Program-made: the position numbers and the translations under genes
Shown: piece after piece, positions 1 to 11,454 of the stretch
Numbering within the stretch: position 1 is the first letter of the stretch
Layout of the letters: every line of letters starts with the position of its first letter
The notes under the pieces: model-generated
Databases searched by the model: none
Told to the model about the DNA's origin: nothing
What the model saw: the letters and a program-made list of their open reading frames with translations, nothing else
Source of the DNA: G039954875 sp039954875
GTDB lineage: Bacteria > Bacteroidota > Bacteroidia > Flavobacteriales > Blattabacteriaceae
Length of the DNA stretch: 64,000 bases
Assembly (NCBI GenBank): GCA_039954875.1
Contig: CP157202.1
Location: 124,001-188,000 of the forward strand
Direction: 5' to 3'

Positions 1-2990
1 TAATTAGGCCTTGATGTGTGCGTGATTTGAATGGATCTCATAGTTTTTAGCCTGTGGGGGTTATTTTGGTTCTCTGGACAGTCTAAGGGTATTTCGATAT
101 AGCTGATCAGGGGTTCGGTGACTTTCTTTTTTTACTTGGGTAGCCGGTGGCCTCATTCCTGATTTCTTTTTACTTTTTGGTGAGCTTTTTTGAGACCTAA
201 AAACCCATGAGAAAATCCGTGATGAGGATCCATAGTGTGTTCCTCATAACCTTAAGTATTCTCCTTTGGTGTTAAACAATATGGACAAGCCTTTTTGACG
301 CCCGGAAAATCCCTGTGGCATATAATTTATATTGAAGGATAATGTATTTTGAGTTTTTCAAAAGCTCGAGCAATGTAGCCTTTTGTTCAGAGCTGCAAGT
401 GTCTTTGGGATTTTAGTCTTAATCTAGGTCTCCGATGTAGACAATACCCTGTCTGTGGGTGTTATGTCCTTTAATGTGTGCGCCCATCTGTTTCCTCAGG
501 TCGGCCCTTTTCTTATATTTCGGTTAGAGTAATTACGTAATGGATAACCAATGTCTTTTTAATTAAACTCTCTGTGCTAGCTGTATATATCTTTGGTTTT
601 TAAATTTCTCTCTCTCTCGGGGGGGTACTGCAATGTACCACGATATAATCAACCTTGCGCGCGTTTTTTCTTCTTTCTTTAAAGGATTGCATATCATTTT
701 TTGATCCATATATATGCAGTTTGTTCACAAACCAGGCTGTGCTCAGATTCGTTACGGTGTCCAAATTTTCTATGATCGATAACCGCCCCGTGCAAACAAC
801 GATCCCTACAATGAGATCGCGTGGGCAAGTCTAGCTCAAAAGGATGATCCCCGCCGATGGTATGGTTTTTAAAAATATGGTAGAGGATTAGCACAAAGCC
901 GTAGATAATGCTCTTGTGCAACATCCCTTCAAAGGAGTGATTCGAGAGTTATTTCTTTTTAAAGTTTTTCTAAAACCATGAAATAGTTTCAACGATCATG
1001 ATACATATAATCCAATCTAAGGACTTTCAATCTTTAAAAAGATACTTTTCTATAATTCCAAGACTCAATGAGCCTAAAAGAGAAAACAATACTACCGCAG
1101 GGTGTATTAAAAAACATTCGAAATTTTTAATCTTAATCATTAATTCGGTGAGCATATATTATTTGATTTTATTGATATCTATTTTGAATATTTTGTCCTC
1201 TTGATTGAGGTTTAAGAGTTTATTTGACTTAATTTTTAGCAACTTGTGGCGGGTTTTTGATTTATTCATCGGTCAAAATCTTTTGCTAAGGCTTCCGTCA
1301 GGCCGTCTCAAGCTTGTCTCAGTCTGCTGCCATCTTTGTGTTACGTAAATAGAGCCCGGAGAATTAGCTTATTTGATAGGCTTCTACCGATTCGTAAATT
1401 CGGGTTGAATTTGGCTGTGATTACTGAAGTATATTCGTAGCATGGGAACCCCCAACATTCGATAGAGTTTTAGTTCCAAGTTCTTAATATCGAGACGTAG
1501 TTTTTGGGGTGATCATTGCTCCAGTGCGCGTCCCTTGATAAAACGTTAAATTTAGCCTGCTACACCTCGGCTTTGATAGCATCAGGTTTTTAGGCCTCTT
1601 AAAGAATATGATTTATTTTGGGTTGGTTCTTCCATCCGAATTGATCTATCTTTTCTTTCGTTTGATCAAAGTAGTCTTTCTTCGAGTTGATCACATCAAG
1701 TAAGGTTTGGGAAAGTTTAACGATGTTTGGATACCTCTTGCTCTTAACTTCGTAAGCCTAGGCAGGCAGTAGATCGGGCAACCTCTCGCAGCTCCTGACC
1801 TCTTTGATCCCCCAATATTGTCCTTGAGGATATTAAAGTATACGGCCACATTACGCAAGTGTATGGTTTTCTAAGCTGTTTACTTTCAAAGCATATTTCT
1901 CATCCGAGAGCTTTTTCATAACAACTCCCATAGCCCATTTTTGTCTTCAAAGACAAAGGTATTTGAGTGTGATATATGAAGAAAGGATTCACCCGAGCCT
2001 TTTGGTCGTTTCGCTTTTTGGGTTGTCGAGTTTGTTTTGATGGAAGTTAGGACGACGCGCCCTTTAAAAGAAGGCTTGCTGGGATATGGAGATTCATGAG
2101 TCACTTTTGTCTCTTTGCTCATCTTTCTACTCCTGCACTCTGCTACAAAATTTGTATACTCTTAATTATTGCTTTACTTTTCAAAGTAAGATGGACACAA
2201 GTCTTATACTTTAGACTGTTTGCCGCTTTGCAATAATTGAATAATAACCAGAGAACTACTCCCAATATCATTAACCACAAAACAAAGCTAACCACTAAAT
2301 CCATCGCTTCCCTTTGTTAGAATTCAGCGGCTAAATTTAGGGCTTTTGCTATCAAGTTACTCCTTCCTATTTACTCTTAATCCCGAGAGTTTAACCTCTA
2401 GTTTGTCACTTTTGAAATCCAAACCCTCCCGAATTTGCAGGAGTGGAAACTGGACTATTATCTAAACTAGTGTCGTTTTTATTTTTTGTATTTTTTAAAT
2501 TTTATTATCCTCTTCATTGTCAGGTTTGAAGTAGATGGTGAGATCCCTGAGATCCCTACTATAATTTTTTATTTAACTTTTTAAAAGTTAACGAATTACC
2601 ATTACTTAAATAAATTCCTTTAGTAGAAAATTTTCCATAAGGTAATTACCAATAAGAACTACTGAAAAAGTTAAGTATTGCTTGTACTGTTCGTTTACAT
2701 ATAGAGCAATATCCATACTGTTGAAATACACACGAGAGTTAGATGTTTTCGCGAACATATACCCCGAAATTTCAATCTTACCATATTGCTAGGGATTTTT
2801 ATATCACCAAGATCATAATCGTTGGATATAGGAAAAATATCCTGTCCAGAAATATTATAAAGTTTCACGACTTCTCCTCAATAAGAATACTTCTTAATGA
2901 TGTGTTGCAAATCCTCGTCTTTAATAATTTTGACCCTCATGTGTAACCTTTGAGATAGGAGTCCATGAAAGAATTTCCAAAAAGGTGTTC
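1..2990. other. decayed region without intact genes
   Basis: No open frame longer than about 75 codons stands out on either strand, and none looks like a known protein. Short minus-strand stretches read like former coding sequence (for example 1916-2122 and 694-924, each about 70 codons) but I could not assign a family. Because the region lies directly downstream, in the minus direction, of a decayed phage tail gene, it may hold the rest of the same prophage. This is inference from position only. Confidence 0.5.
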
Positions 2991-2999
2991 GGCTCATCA

Positions 3000-5267
3000 T
3001 TATCCCTTTGTGACCAGAATGGCTGCTTTAACACTTTTTCCATCAAGTGTGAGGTCAAGGCCAGTATGCTTTGAATATAAGGCCGTCTTTGGAGACCTCT
3101 ATTCTTCCTTCAAGCCCTTTATATGATTGAATAGATAATTTGTGCTCTCTTTACTGTCTAAGGTAGCGAGCGGCCTTGTCATGAGATATGATTTTGTCTT
3201 CATCGAGTAACCCAGTTGGCCACTTGGCCTTTCTGGATAATAGCTCCTTTTGATCGTCAAGGTATCCTTTTTCGAGACGTTTCAGTTTAAGCCGTTACGT
3301 CCGTAACTTATGGAAAATTGATTTCCATCGAGGTTAATAAAGTTATAACAGTCTTGGCTCTTGATCCTTCAGGTGGTGATGAAACGGTCGTTGAGAGTGG
3401 TCTGTCCGTAGGTCAAAGAAATGCTTCTTATATTTTCTTTCATTGAGTGGATAACCCCGAGGATAAAATAGTAATCCCGGATGTCATCCTGGGTTTTGAA
3501 TTACTTTTCACTCACAAAAAAAACACGCTATTTTTATCTTCTTTTGAGCATATAGTGTAGACGTAATAAGCCTGCCAATCATCGGACAGATCTATCGTAA
3601 GAGCCAGGTGAGGCGATAAGCCTCACCTTATTCAGTTAGAGTAAAGTGAATCAATACACCGGCGCTTAAACTAATCACATTTTTATTGCCCAAATAATTA
3701 GGCTCGATAAGGAGGTTCTTGATAATAAATTGATTCCCCTTCATTCCAACTGAGAGCATGCCGGTTTCTATAGAGAAAGGCTTGATGTTTTGGGTATCTA
3801 AAATACCTATTATGGTCAAAGACTTTTCCTTTGAACTCGCTTAGGTTTTTTCTATTTCTGTTATAGTACTTGCTGTGTTCTGCAGCCTTTATCGTGATAT
3901 TATTTTCGACCCCCTTTGATAACTACGAAAGCTGCATATCAATCCTACAGATACCTCATCGGCAATGGTTATATCATAGTAGACAACGTTGGCCAGGTTA
4001 TGGGTAATACTAGTAAATCGTGTTTTGATATCGAGATTGAAATCTTTTTCTCTCAAGGTGATGATATTTCACACATAGAGTTCCACTTTGTTTTTTCTAA
4101 GCCAGACGTAATTTGAGGTAACTCTGTATTTCACCTTAGTCTGACTGTATCAATCAAGATACTCTTGATCCTTTTTGCCCACCGCTTCTTCTACCTTTTT
4201 TACACACACCTCAGGTGTCATGATATCATGAATGACATAAAACTATCCCCCACTTGGATCTTAAAATGTTCATCGTGCCGTTGAGTACTACTCTACTCTT
4301 CATAGCCTATACAATAGAATTCTTTCCTTTCGGTATTATAGCCATGAATCTCGAGTTCATAACCTGATAAAGTTCCGCTATTAAAGGTGATTTTGAGCAT
4401 AACTCCCGGGATCAATTGTTCGTTCAAATTAAAATCCATCATGTTGTCACTGAATCTCAATGGGTCTTTTGGGGTCTATGGCTATTACTTTACCTAGCCC
4501 TGTGAGGGTAAGCCTTTTCAAAGGTCTTGACCCCGCCTCGATGAGGCTGAAATGCTCTGTGTTCTTCTCCAAGAAATCTTGTGAGAGCTGCAGGTGTTTG
4601 ACCCCGTGACGGTAGCTTGAGATGATATTTTTATTACCCATATAATAATATAAACAAATGAGAAATCCTTCATTGTCGTGCCTAAGACGCTCGATACCGC
4701 GCAAGCCTTTTCTGAATTCTAATACAAGGCTCTGTATACTTGTCCACGTTTTTTTAGCCAGCCTTAATTGATTGCTTACCCCATTAGTATTCCAATGAAA
4801 ACTCTGTGTATACCTATCGTAAGCTTTGATAGGTGTTTTGATCTGAAAAGCCTAGGTTCTTTTACAGGTGTTTGCGGGGTCTCTCTCTCTCTTGGGCTGT
4901 ATCGACTCAATAAACTCTTTTCAAATTTTCTATGATCAGATCTAAAAACTCCTGTGCATTGGCGTAGAAGAAAAATTTACTTCTGCAATTCAAAAGAAGC
5001 AGTACATCATAAAGCTTTCTTAAATTGCCCTCAAAACTAAATTGATGGTCATATTGCACAGCAATTACCTTGTGCGCCTGCGGGGCCTTCTTGAGGGTGT
5101 GTTTTTTGCCTCAGTAGAGTACGTAGTCTCCCAGGGGGAAAATCTATACAATCTTGTGAGGAGAACATTAGCTCTATGCTCTCTTCTCCTATAAGGTGCT
5201 GTAAGTAACGACTGTTCTCATCTAAGCGGAGCTCTATCAAGCTATTCTGATTCCTATATATTTGCAT
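3000..5267 (-). pseudogene. phage tail protein (Bacteroides-prophage type), multiply frameshifted
   Basis: Reading the minus strand from an ATG at 5267 and switching frame several times restores a protein of the tail/baseplate family common in Bacteroides prophages. The ATG-proximal frame runs into an apparent shift near 5135, after which the sequence continues as DYVLY, then KKHTLKKAPQAHK and a region ending near 4910 in FLDLIIENLKRVY. Further parts are readable near 4640-4600 (SYRHGVKHLQLS), 4460-4310 (LRFSDNMMDFNLNEQLIPG), 3800-3630 (IKPFSIETGMLSVG and FTLTE), and 3570-3320 (WQAYYVYTICSKED, then RSISLTYGQTTL). The frame ends at a TAA at 3000. At least four frameshifts and several in-frame stops separate these blocks, so the gene is dead. 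The family assignment comes from recalled motif similarity; no search was run. Confidence 0.72.
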
Positions 5268-5459
5268 TTTAACTTTTCATTTTATCTGTTACATTCAAAG
5301 TCAGTGTTACTTCGGCTATTTCCTCTCTCGAGGTTTTTATTTGCATCCCTGAAGTTAAATATCTGTAATACTCGTAGCCTTTGTAGCTCACGCCTCTTGT
5401 CCCTGCAGAGGTCATCAATGCTTTAAATATTTCTATTTTTTCTATCATAATATCCCGGC

Positions 5460-5672
5460 TCAGATATAGCCCGATAACTTAAGCTCTATTCGCATTTGAC
5501 TCTTTAGAGTAGATAATCCCTCCCTTTGGTAAATATCTGCAGGGCTATCCTTTAGCGTGGCGATGTGTTCTTTAAAATGTTCTGAAATCAATAAAAAATT
5601 CTCTTCCACATGATCATGATTTACAGTAATCCCCTCTTGATCCCACCATGAGGAGTCCTTCATGATAGTCAT
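5460..5672 (-). pseudogene. short remnant between phage tail genes
   Basis: A 70-codon minus-strand frame starts at an ATG at 5672 and ends at 5460. It is acidic and hydrophilic with no signal peptide. It lies between the two recognisable phage tail remnants, in the same orientation, and the DNA after it (5459-5270) keeps coding-like character but has stops in every frame. I do not recognise the protein. It may be a small tail protein or a fragment of one. Confidence 0.3.
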
Positions 5673-5689
5673 ATTAGGGGCTGCCTTTG

Positions 5690-6072
5690 CTTATCAAATT
5701 CCAAAATAAACTTTCTGGTCCGTCTTACTTGAAAGTTTTCTCTTTCCTTGATTTCTCTCACTTTAGTCCTGATGTTATTATAAAGGGTCTTCTAATTTTA
5801 CTTACTATTTGATCAAAGAATAAAGATGCTCTAACAGGCCGTCGAGAGAGCTGTCCTCTAAGCTCTTATTATTTAAGAGAACTAGGCTATAAAAGAATGC
5901 TACTGAAAAACTATGTGGATGAAAGTGGATGTATCCCTCATTGGTAAGAGGCTCTATAACGTCGTCTTAATCATAAGCGGTGGGTTCCCTTTTCGAGGGT
6001 GGGTTTCAAAATGCCTTTGTACTTAATGACCCTCAAACCCCAATCTGCAATGTTCTTCCCATCGATTTTCAT
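5690..6072 (-). pseudogene. phage tail-region protein remnant
   Basis: An ATG at 6072 opens a minus-strand frame beginning MKIDGKNIADWGLRV, which resembles the N-terminus of a short tail protein found next to the large tail protein in Bacteroides-type prophages (MKIDGKD.. followed by a G-[LI]-[RL]-V block). The frame breaks after THRL at about 5974 and continues in another frame (VIEPLTNEGYIHFHPHSF, ending with a stop near 5805), with more coding-like sequence to about 5690. The gene order, this protein then the large tail protein, agrees with a phage tail operon read on the minus strand. Family assignment is from memory of the motif. Confidence 0.5.
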
Positions 6073-6600
6073 GCTCCTTTCATTTTAGGTATCATCCCTT
6101 TTCTACATTGAAAAGACGTTGACTGATGATTCGCAGATGTCCTGTGTTTTAATACACACCTCTTAAATGTTATTACATGCGTTGTTGAATGCCTATGGCG
6201 TGATATTGAGAGATATGCACATTATGAAGCAGACCTCTTCAAGTTCACTGGTCGTCTCTTCAGTAATATTATTGATCTGACCGGATAAGCCTTATTTCTT
6301 ACTCTTAGGGTTAAAGATTCCAGCAATGCCGGCGCGTTCCATCATCTTACTGTGTCGATCTACGGCCACCTTGGCGTGCTTCTTCTATTTCCTTATAGTT
6401 TTCTGATAATACAGCAATCCCCTATTTATCTAGGTTTCCGTAGGAGACTTGGTGTAAAAATTTATATCCTTAAAAAATTTTTGAGGCCTGTCTTTATATT
6501 AGATTCATTTTGATCTTGCGTATAAAGACCCCACGGATAATCTCATCGAAACTCTTCTGAAATGACTTCATGGACTCTTTGCCTTTTTCCAGAGCCCTAC
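6073..6600 (-). other. decayed sequence between acyl-CoA synthetase and phage tail remnants
   Basis: Minus-strand reading gives coding-like pieces without a continuous frame, for example MMERAGIAGIFNPKSKK near 6350-6300 and NNITEETTSELEEVCFIM near 6270-6210. They do not continue the synthetase and may be the leading part of the phage tail module. No family recognised. Confidence 0.35.
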
Positions 6601-7903
6601 AGACTACCGGTTTTTCATCTGAACCGATTTTGACTGGATCTTATACTAGGCCGACCATGTCGGCGAGCATTACCCATCCGGTTTCGGTGTACCACTATTG
6701 ATCAATAACATGTACGTTGAGTAGAATCTTACAAGCTATTGCATAGTGGGTTGCGTTGCAGAGCTCTCCACCGAGGATTTGGTGTTTCAGTGAGGAGAGA
6801 TCGTGTTTTTTAGTAATAGATTTTCAGGGTCTTCATTTTTGATTGCTTGGATGACTATTGGAGCAGTCAGTAACATGGTTTTGACGTGGTATTGGCTGAT
6901 CTCACTTAAGAAAAAGAGCTGGTATCATTTGTTTTAATGACTTTCTCTTCGAAAGAGCATTGTGCGGCAAAGATGAATTAACACTTCATATACGCCATAG
7001 AAATGATTAAAAATTCATCCGATGTTTGAGGGGCCCAAAAGGGTGTCTCCACGCTGCATATCGCAGATGTATTCCATCGAGAAGGATAGCGTTACAGTGC
7101 ATAAGTCCCTACCATGGTCTTCGAAGTACGCCTTTGGACTTGCTTGTCCGTGTGGTGCCGGAGGTTTACAATAGATACAGTGAATGTGTGGCCTCGACTT
7201 TTACGTATTTGGCAGGTTAGGCCATCGAGAAAAGGTCGTCATAATCGACATCGTGGATTTTTTGGGGTTTGAAAGGCGTTGAGCTTTCGGTTGTAAAGAC
7301 TGATTTTTTCAGGTTTGTGAATGAGTTTGGCGATGGCTTCCTCGATCATGGGTTTGTAGGTGATGAGTTTTGCATGTTGTATGCTATCACTGACTGTGAT
7401 GATGATTTTGGCCTGGACGTCGTCTATGCTGGACGTTAATTCGTCCGGGGCGAACCCCACCGAATACTATTGTGTGGACGGCTCCGATGCGAGTTCAGGC
7501 GAGTATGCTGAAAAAAAAACTTTGGGTGTCATCGGCATGTAGATGATGACGCGATCGTCTTTTTTCACAGCTAGGGTTTTAAGCTCGCCGGTGAGTTTCT
7601 CTACTTGGCCTTTGACTTGGTTGAATGTATGTTTTTCGATAGTTTGTGTGGCAGGAGCATCGTAAAATGAGGCCTGTCTGTTCGTAATGGCCGTCTTTGA
7701 TTTGCTTTTCTATAGCTATGTAGCAGATGTTGAGTTTGCCACTTAGATACCGATAGTAGATTCTATATTTGTCTTTGGTTAATGTGGTTTGAGGGGTCGG
7801 TGGAACTAGGAAACACGTTGGGCTTGAGTAGATTAAAATTTTTCGGGATCTTTGGCGTTTTTTTTTCATATATGGATTCGTAAGAAGTGATAGATTCTTT
7901 CAT
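6600..7903 (-). pseudogene. acetyl-/propionyl-CoA synthetase, frameshifted and 3'-truncated
   Basis: The minus strand from an ATG at 7903 restores the N-terminal two thirds of an AMP-forming acyl-CoA synthetase. Visible blocks, in order: an N-terminal segment ending SGKLNICYIAIEKQI (7745-7700); DRVIIYMPMTPK near 7560-7525; GFAPDELTSSIDDVQAKI (7458-7405) and the following YKPMIEEAI; the adenylate-forming core near 7150 (SLYLL, stop, TSGTT); MEYICDMQRGD near 7080-7050; and a TETGW block near 6690. Frameshifts separate these blocks and stops interrupt the TSGTT motif. The C-terminal domain with the acetylatable lysine is not found; instead the sequence passes into phage-like remnants. The family normally activates acetate or propionate; the length and blocks fit the PrpE/Acs group, and I cannot tell which acid. 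Confidence 0.78.
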
Positions 7904-8010
7904 AATTATAGCTTGATTATTTACATTATTAATGTACAACTTTTTTTAGCTTTTGTCTATAGAATTGTTTTTTTATTTATCTGCAGAGGGGGGTTGTCAG
8001 AAAGCTTAAC
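7904..8010. other. intergenic gap with no feature seen
   Basis: An AT-rich gap between the divergently placed synthetase pseudogene and the phosphate transporter gene. The only signal found is the promoter candidate listed next. Confidence 0.4.
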
Positions 8011-8039
8011 GTTGAGTTCATATGAATGTTCTATTTTTG
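8011..8039 (+). promoter_or_regulatory. candidate Bacteroidota promoter for the phosphate transporter
   Basis: TATTTTTG at 8032-8039 matches the Bacteroidota -7 consensus TAnnTTTG exactly. A GTTG at 8011-8014, 17 bases upstream, is a weak match to the -33 TTTG box. Transcription would begin close to 8046, giving a leader of about 20 bases before the start codon. Confidence 0.4.
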
Positions 8040-8064
8040 CTTTTGATAACCGTCAAGCGCTGTG

Positions 8065-10395
8065 ATGGAGGTTTTCTATGAAGTCGCGATGGGTTTACTT
8101 GTCCTCTTCGCTGTTTCTGATCTCGTTGTAGGGGTCAGCAATGATGCGGTGAATTTTCTAAATTCGGCTATCGGATCGAGGGTGGCTTCTCGTACCGCTA
8201 TCATGATTTTTGCTAGTGTTGGGATATTACTCGGTGCACTCTTGTCGAATGGTATGATGGAGGTGGCGAGAAAGGGTGTGTTGGATCCATCTCTTTTTTA
8301 TTTTTCAGATCTTTTTTTCATCTTCTTAGCGGTGATGCTCGTTGATGTAATTCTATTGGATGTTTTTAATACCCTGGGCTTACCTACTTCGACGACAGTA
8401 TCTGTGGTATTTTGTTTATTGGGAGCGACCTTCGGCATTGCACTGGTCAAGATCGCCTCTCCATTGAGTCAAGAGCCGCTTCATTATTTGGGACGGTACA
8501 TCAAGGCAGGACGTGCATTGACGATTATCTCGGGTATCTTTTTATCGATCCTCATTTCGTTTGTCACTGGGGCTTGGATCCATTATTTCATCCGATGGGC
8601 TTTCAGCTTTGATTATGTGAAACGATTGAGACACGTAGGTACGGTATGGGCTGGGATCTCGTTGAGCAGTATGACTTATTTTTTGATCGTAAAGGGTTTG
8701 TACAGCACGTTGAAGGGGCTTACTCCAGAACAGATCACGGGTTTTGCATGGGTGGTGAAGGATTTCTTGAATTGGGTCGACCAAAATTTTTACTTTTTTT
8801 TGTTCCTGTTGTTTTTGATGTGGACACTTGTAGCTTGGATACTGGTTTCTAGTGGATATGATGTACTCAGGTTTGTCGTACTCTATGGTACTTTTTCTTT
8901 GGCGATGGCTTTTGCAGGGAATGACTTGGTGAATTTCATCGGGGTGCCTATCGCTGGGTTTCAATCTTATCAGATCTGGATGGATGCAGGCAGTCCAGAT
9001 CCACAGACTTTAACTATGGAGGGTTTGTCTGGTAATGTACATATTTCTTCTTTGGTTTTGCTTTGTGCTGGTATGATCATGATCTTAACGCTTTGGTTTT
9101 CTAAGAAAGCACGTACGGTGGCGGATACTGAGATCAATTTGAGTAGGCAGGATGAAGGGGTTGAAAAATTCTCGTCTAATTATTTGGCTCGAGGTATCGT
9201 GAGGAGTTTTCGCCGACTCGGTAGATGTTTTTTTAGCCTGTTTCCTAAGCGCTTTTTGGTGCGGGTAGAAGGGAATTTTAAGCAAAAGAATCAAAATGAA
9301 ACTTTGGCTTTTGATTTGGTACGTGCCTCGGCTAATCTGACGATATCAAGTATATTGATCTCTATCGCTACGGCTCAAAAGTTGCCGCTCTCGACCACTT
9401 TTGTCACCTTTATGGTGGCTATGGGTACTTCGCTGTCGGATCGAGCATGGGATAGAGAGAGTGCAGTGTATCGGGTGGCCGGTGTATTGCAAGTCGTGAG
9501 TGGATGGTTTTTGACGGGGCTCATCGCCTTTACGATGGCCGGTTTGTTTGCTGTGTCTTTGTATTTTATGGAGGGGTGGGCACTTGTCGGGTTGCTTGGT
9601 TTGGTGGTCTTTGTAGTTTATAAAAATTATCAAAAACACCAAAAGGTTGAGCGTAAAAAACTCCAGGAGATGCATACGATTCTAGGGATCGATGAATTAA
9701 CATTGGGTAAGACTTTGAATAAAACTTCTGATTTATTGGGTTTTATATTTGTGGCGATGGTGGATATATATCAATATGGTATAGAAGGCCTTATTCAGGA
9801 AAATTTCAAGTTGCTTCAAAGTAATAGGCAACATTATATGGACTTGCAAGAAAACTTTAATGCTACTCACAATGCCCTGATCAAGGTGATACGAAAGACC
9901 AAGGCTAGTGAGCCTACTGCTGGGAGAACTTATATCAAGATCTATGATAAGATGCAGGAGATTGTTAAGGGGGCGGATATCATTACTGGTCGGAGTCTAG
10001 ATCACATTATTAATAGTCATAAGCCACTCAAATCGAAACAGCGAAAAAATCTCGATCGGCTTAAAGGTCTTATGCTCCAGCATTTGCGGATCACTAAAGA
10101 TATCATGAGAAATAAAAATTTTCATATAATGTCTAATACTCCGGCTGTAAAAAATGAAATTTTGAAAGAGATTGACGAGCAATTGAATTATCAGGTGATG
10201 GGCATCGTTCATAAGAAATATGGTACGAAAAACACTGTACTTATGCTTGATCTGCTTCTGAAATCTAAGGATATCGTAGAGAATTCGGAGAAAATCTTGG
10301 CTTTGTATACGGAGGTTCTCTCGTGTTTTCCTACTGCTGAGTCTATCATCCATTCATTGCAAACACCTTTTCAAAAGCTCAAAGGAGCAGAGTGA
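8065..10395 (+). CDS. inorganic phosphate transporter, PiT family, with C-terminal PhoU-like region
   Basis: This is an inner-membrane low-affinity phosphate carrier of the PiT family (PF01384). The two inverted signature repeats are visible: GVSNDAVNFLNSAIGS near residue 23 and AFAGNDLVNFIGVPIAG near residue 280. There are about ten or eleven hydrophobic segments up to residue ~525. The last ~250 residues are hydrophilic and helical, resembling the PhoU-like extension of the long Bacteroidota PiT proteins. Length (776 residues from ATG 8065) fits that subgroup and is well above the ~500 residues of E. coli PitA. A GTG at 8062 directly precedes the ATG; I prefer the ATG because homologues begin ME-. 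The gene is intact although it sits between two pseudogenes, which suggests selection to keep phosphate import. Confidence 0.93.
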   Translation: MEVFYEVAMGLLVLFAVSDLVVGVSNDAVNFLNSAIGSRVASRTAIMIFASVGILLGALLSNGMMEVARKGVLDPSLFYFSDLFFIFLAVMLVDVILLDVFNTLGLPTSTTVSVVFCLLGATFGIALVKIASPLSQEPLHYLGRYIKAGRALTIISGIFLSILISFVTGAWIHYFIRWAFSFDYVKRLRHVGTVWAGISLSSMTYFLIVKGLYSTLKGLTPEQITGFAWVVKDFLNWVDQNFYFFLFLLFLMWTLVAWILVSSGYDVLRFVVLYGTFSLAMAFAGNDLVNFIGVPIAGFQSYQIWMDAGSPDPQTLTMEGLSGNVHISSLVLLCAGMIMILTLWFSKKARTVADTEINLSRQDEGVEKFSSNYLARGIVRSFRRLGRCFFSLFPKRFLVRVEGNFKQKNQNETLAFDLVRASANLTISSILISIATAQKLPLSTTFVTFMVAMGTSLSDRAWDRESAVYRVAGVLQVVSGWFLTGLIAFTMAGLFAVSLYFMEGWALVGLLGLVVFVVYKNYQKHQKVERKKLQEMHTILGIDELTLGKTLNKTSDLLGFIFVAMVDIYQYGIEGLIQENFKLLQSNRQHYMDLQENFNATHNALIKVIRKTKASEPTAGRTYIKIYDKMQEIVKGADIITGRSLDHIINSHKPLKSKQRKNLDRLKGLMLQHLRITKDIMRNKNFHIMSNTPAVKNEILKEIDEQLNYQVMGIVHKKYGTKNTVLMLDLLLKSKDIVENSEKILALYTEVLSCFPTAESIIHSLQTPFQKLKGAE

Positions 10396-10465
10396 TATCT
10401 TGGGATGCGTTGATAATTTGTTAGTTTACTATATGGCGTAGTATCTTGTCTTTTTGTGTTATGGA

Positions 10466-11452
10466 TTATAGTGCCATTAGGTTGCATATTCGTAGATCTG
10501 AAAAGTCAAACGGTCCTAATACTTGAAATTGATTGATGTTTGGTCTTTTGCCGAGGTCTTCCTTGGCGATGAATGTACAGAAACGGGAAGTTGGCTAGGT
10601 TGATGATGTTGATGCCGACGGCATAGCCCGTCTTTACGAGGGTGAAGAGGTCTTTTGGGTCACAGATGTAGGCCCCGCATCCAGGGTGGGGGCGGTTAAA
10701 GAGGCCGTTACCTTCTGAATAGACTTATGAGAGCAGCTCAGTTATACCGTATTCGGAATGAATCTTTTTCAAACCGAAGGCTTCTTATAGAGTGGCCTGC
10801 AATATTTAGTGGATCATCCTCCTGACGACAAAAGCCTTTTATCCCACCGGTTTCCATCATGATGGTGTTACTCTAGAGGGGGAGGGGGATATTTTTCTGC
10901 GAAGTCGAGCTAAATAAAATTGATTCTTAATAATAAGGTCTTTTTTTCGGTTTCTTGTGTTTCAAAGTTTCGTCAAGGGCTTGATTATTATAGAGGAAAA
11001 ACATACTGTCGTTTTAGGCCGTTTGCTTGATGAGATTAGTGGCTATGTAGATCAAAGAAGAATCTTCTAGCTCGAGATAGGCCGGCAGTAAAGATAGGAT
11101 CGTTCAGTCTTTGATCGGCCTGGAGAACTGTTGGAAGTCTCTACGAAAATTTTCTATATAGGTGTTCAGTTCGGCTATATGGTGTTGGTTTTGAGTGTCT
11201 GTGATGCCGCTATTCGTGAATATGATCTCTGGCTGGGTTTCGATACCGCTCCATACGGTATGTGTTTTGAAAAAATAGATCAGTAGAAAGGGGATCTCTT
11301 CGATTAGCTTCACATCACTGGGACCTTTTTGGAGTAGTAGGAGGTCTTTGATATGGTTCATTGTGACGGATTTGGTAATGAAATATCTCTAAGGCTATGG
11401 TATAAAAGTCATCAGCCGAGTCGATAGAGAATATTTTGTCTTTGAAATCTAT
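10466..11452 (-). pseudogene. LuxE/acyl-protein synthetase-like protein, multiply frameshifted
   Basis: Minus-strand reading from about 11452 restores a Bacteroidota acyl-protein synthetase-like (LuxE family) protein. Blocks in order: SADDFYTIALEIFHYQ (11425-11380); then, after a shift, a frame from 11361 to 11104 containing IEEIPFLLIYFFKTH and IIFTNSGITDTQNQHH, the latter being the adenylation-type SSGTTG motif in altered form; LPAYLELEDSSLIYI (11090-11045); TIMMETGGIKG (10870-10838); and a C-terminal FDFSDLRICNLMAL before a TAA at 10466. Stops and shifts separate the blocks. LuxE-family enzymes activate acyl groups with ATP. In Bacteroidota this member usually follows surface-polysaccharide or lipid genes, which are not present here. 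The assignment rests on recalled motifs. Confidence 0.65.
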
Positions 11453-11454
11453 TA

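Noticed and set aside
8542..9675. Minus-strand open frames of 70-140 codons inside the phosphate transporter gene
   Set aside because: Antisense shadows of an intact gene; low-complexity, His/Lys/Ser-rich products.
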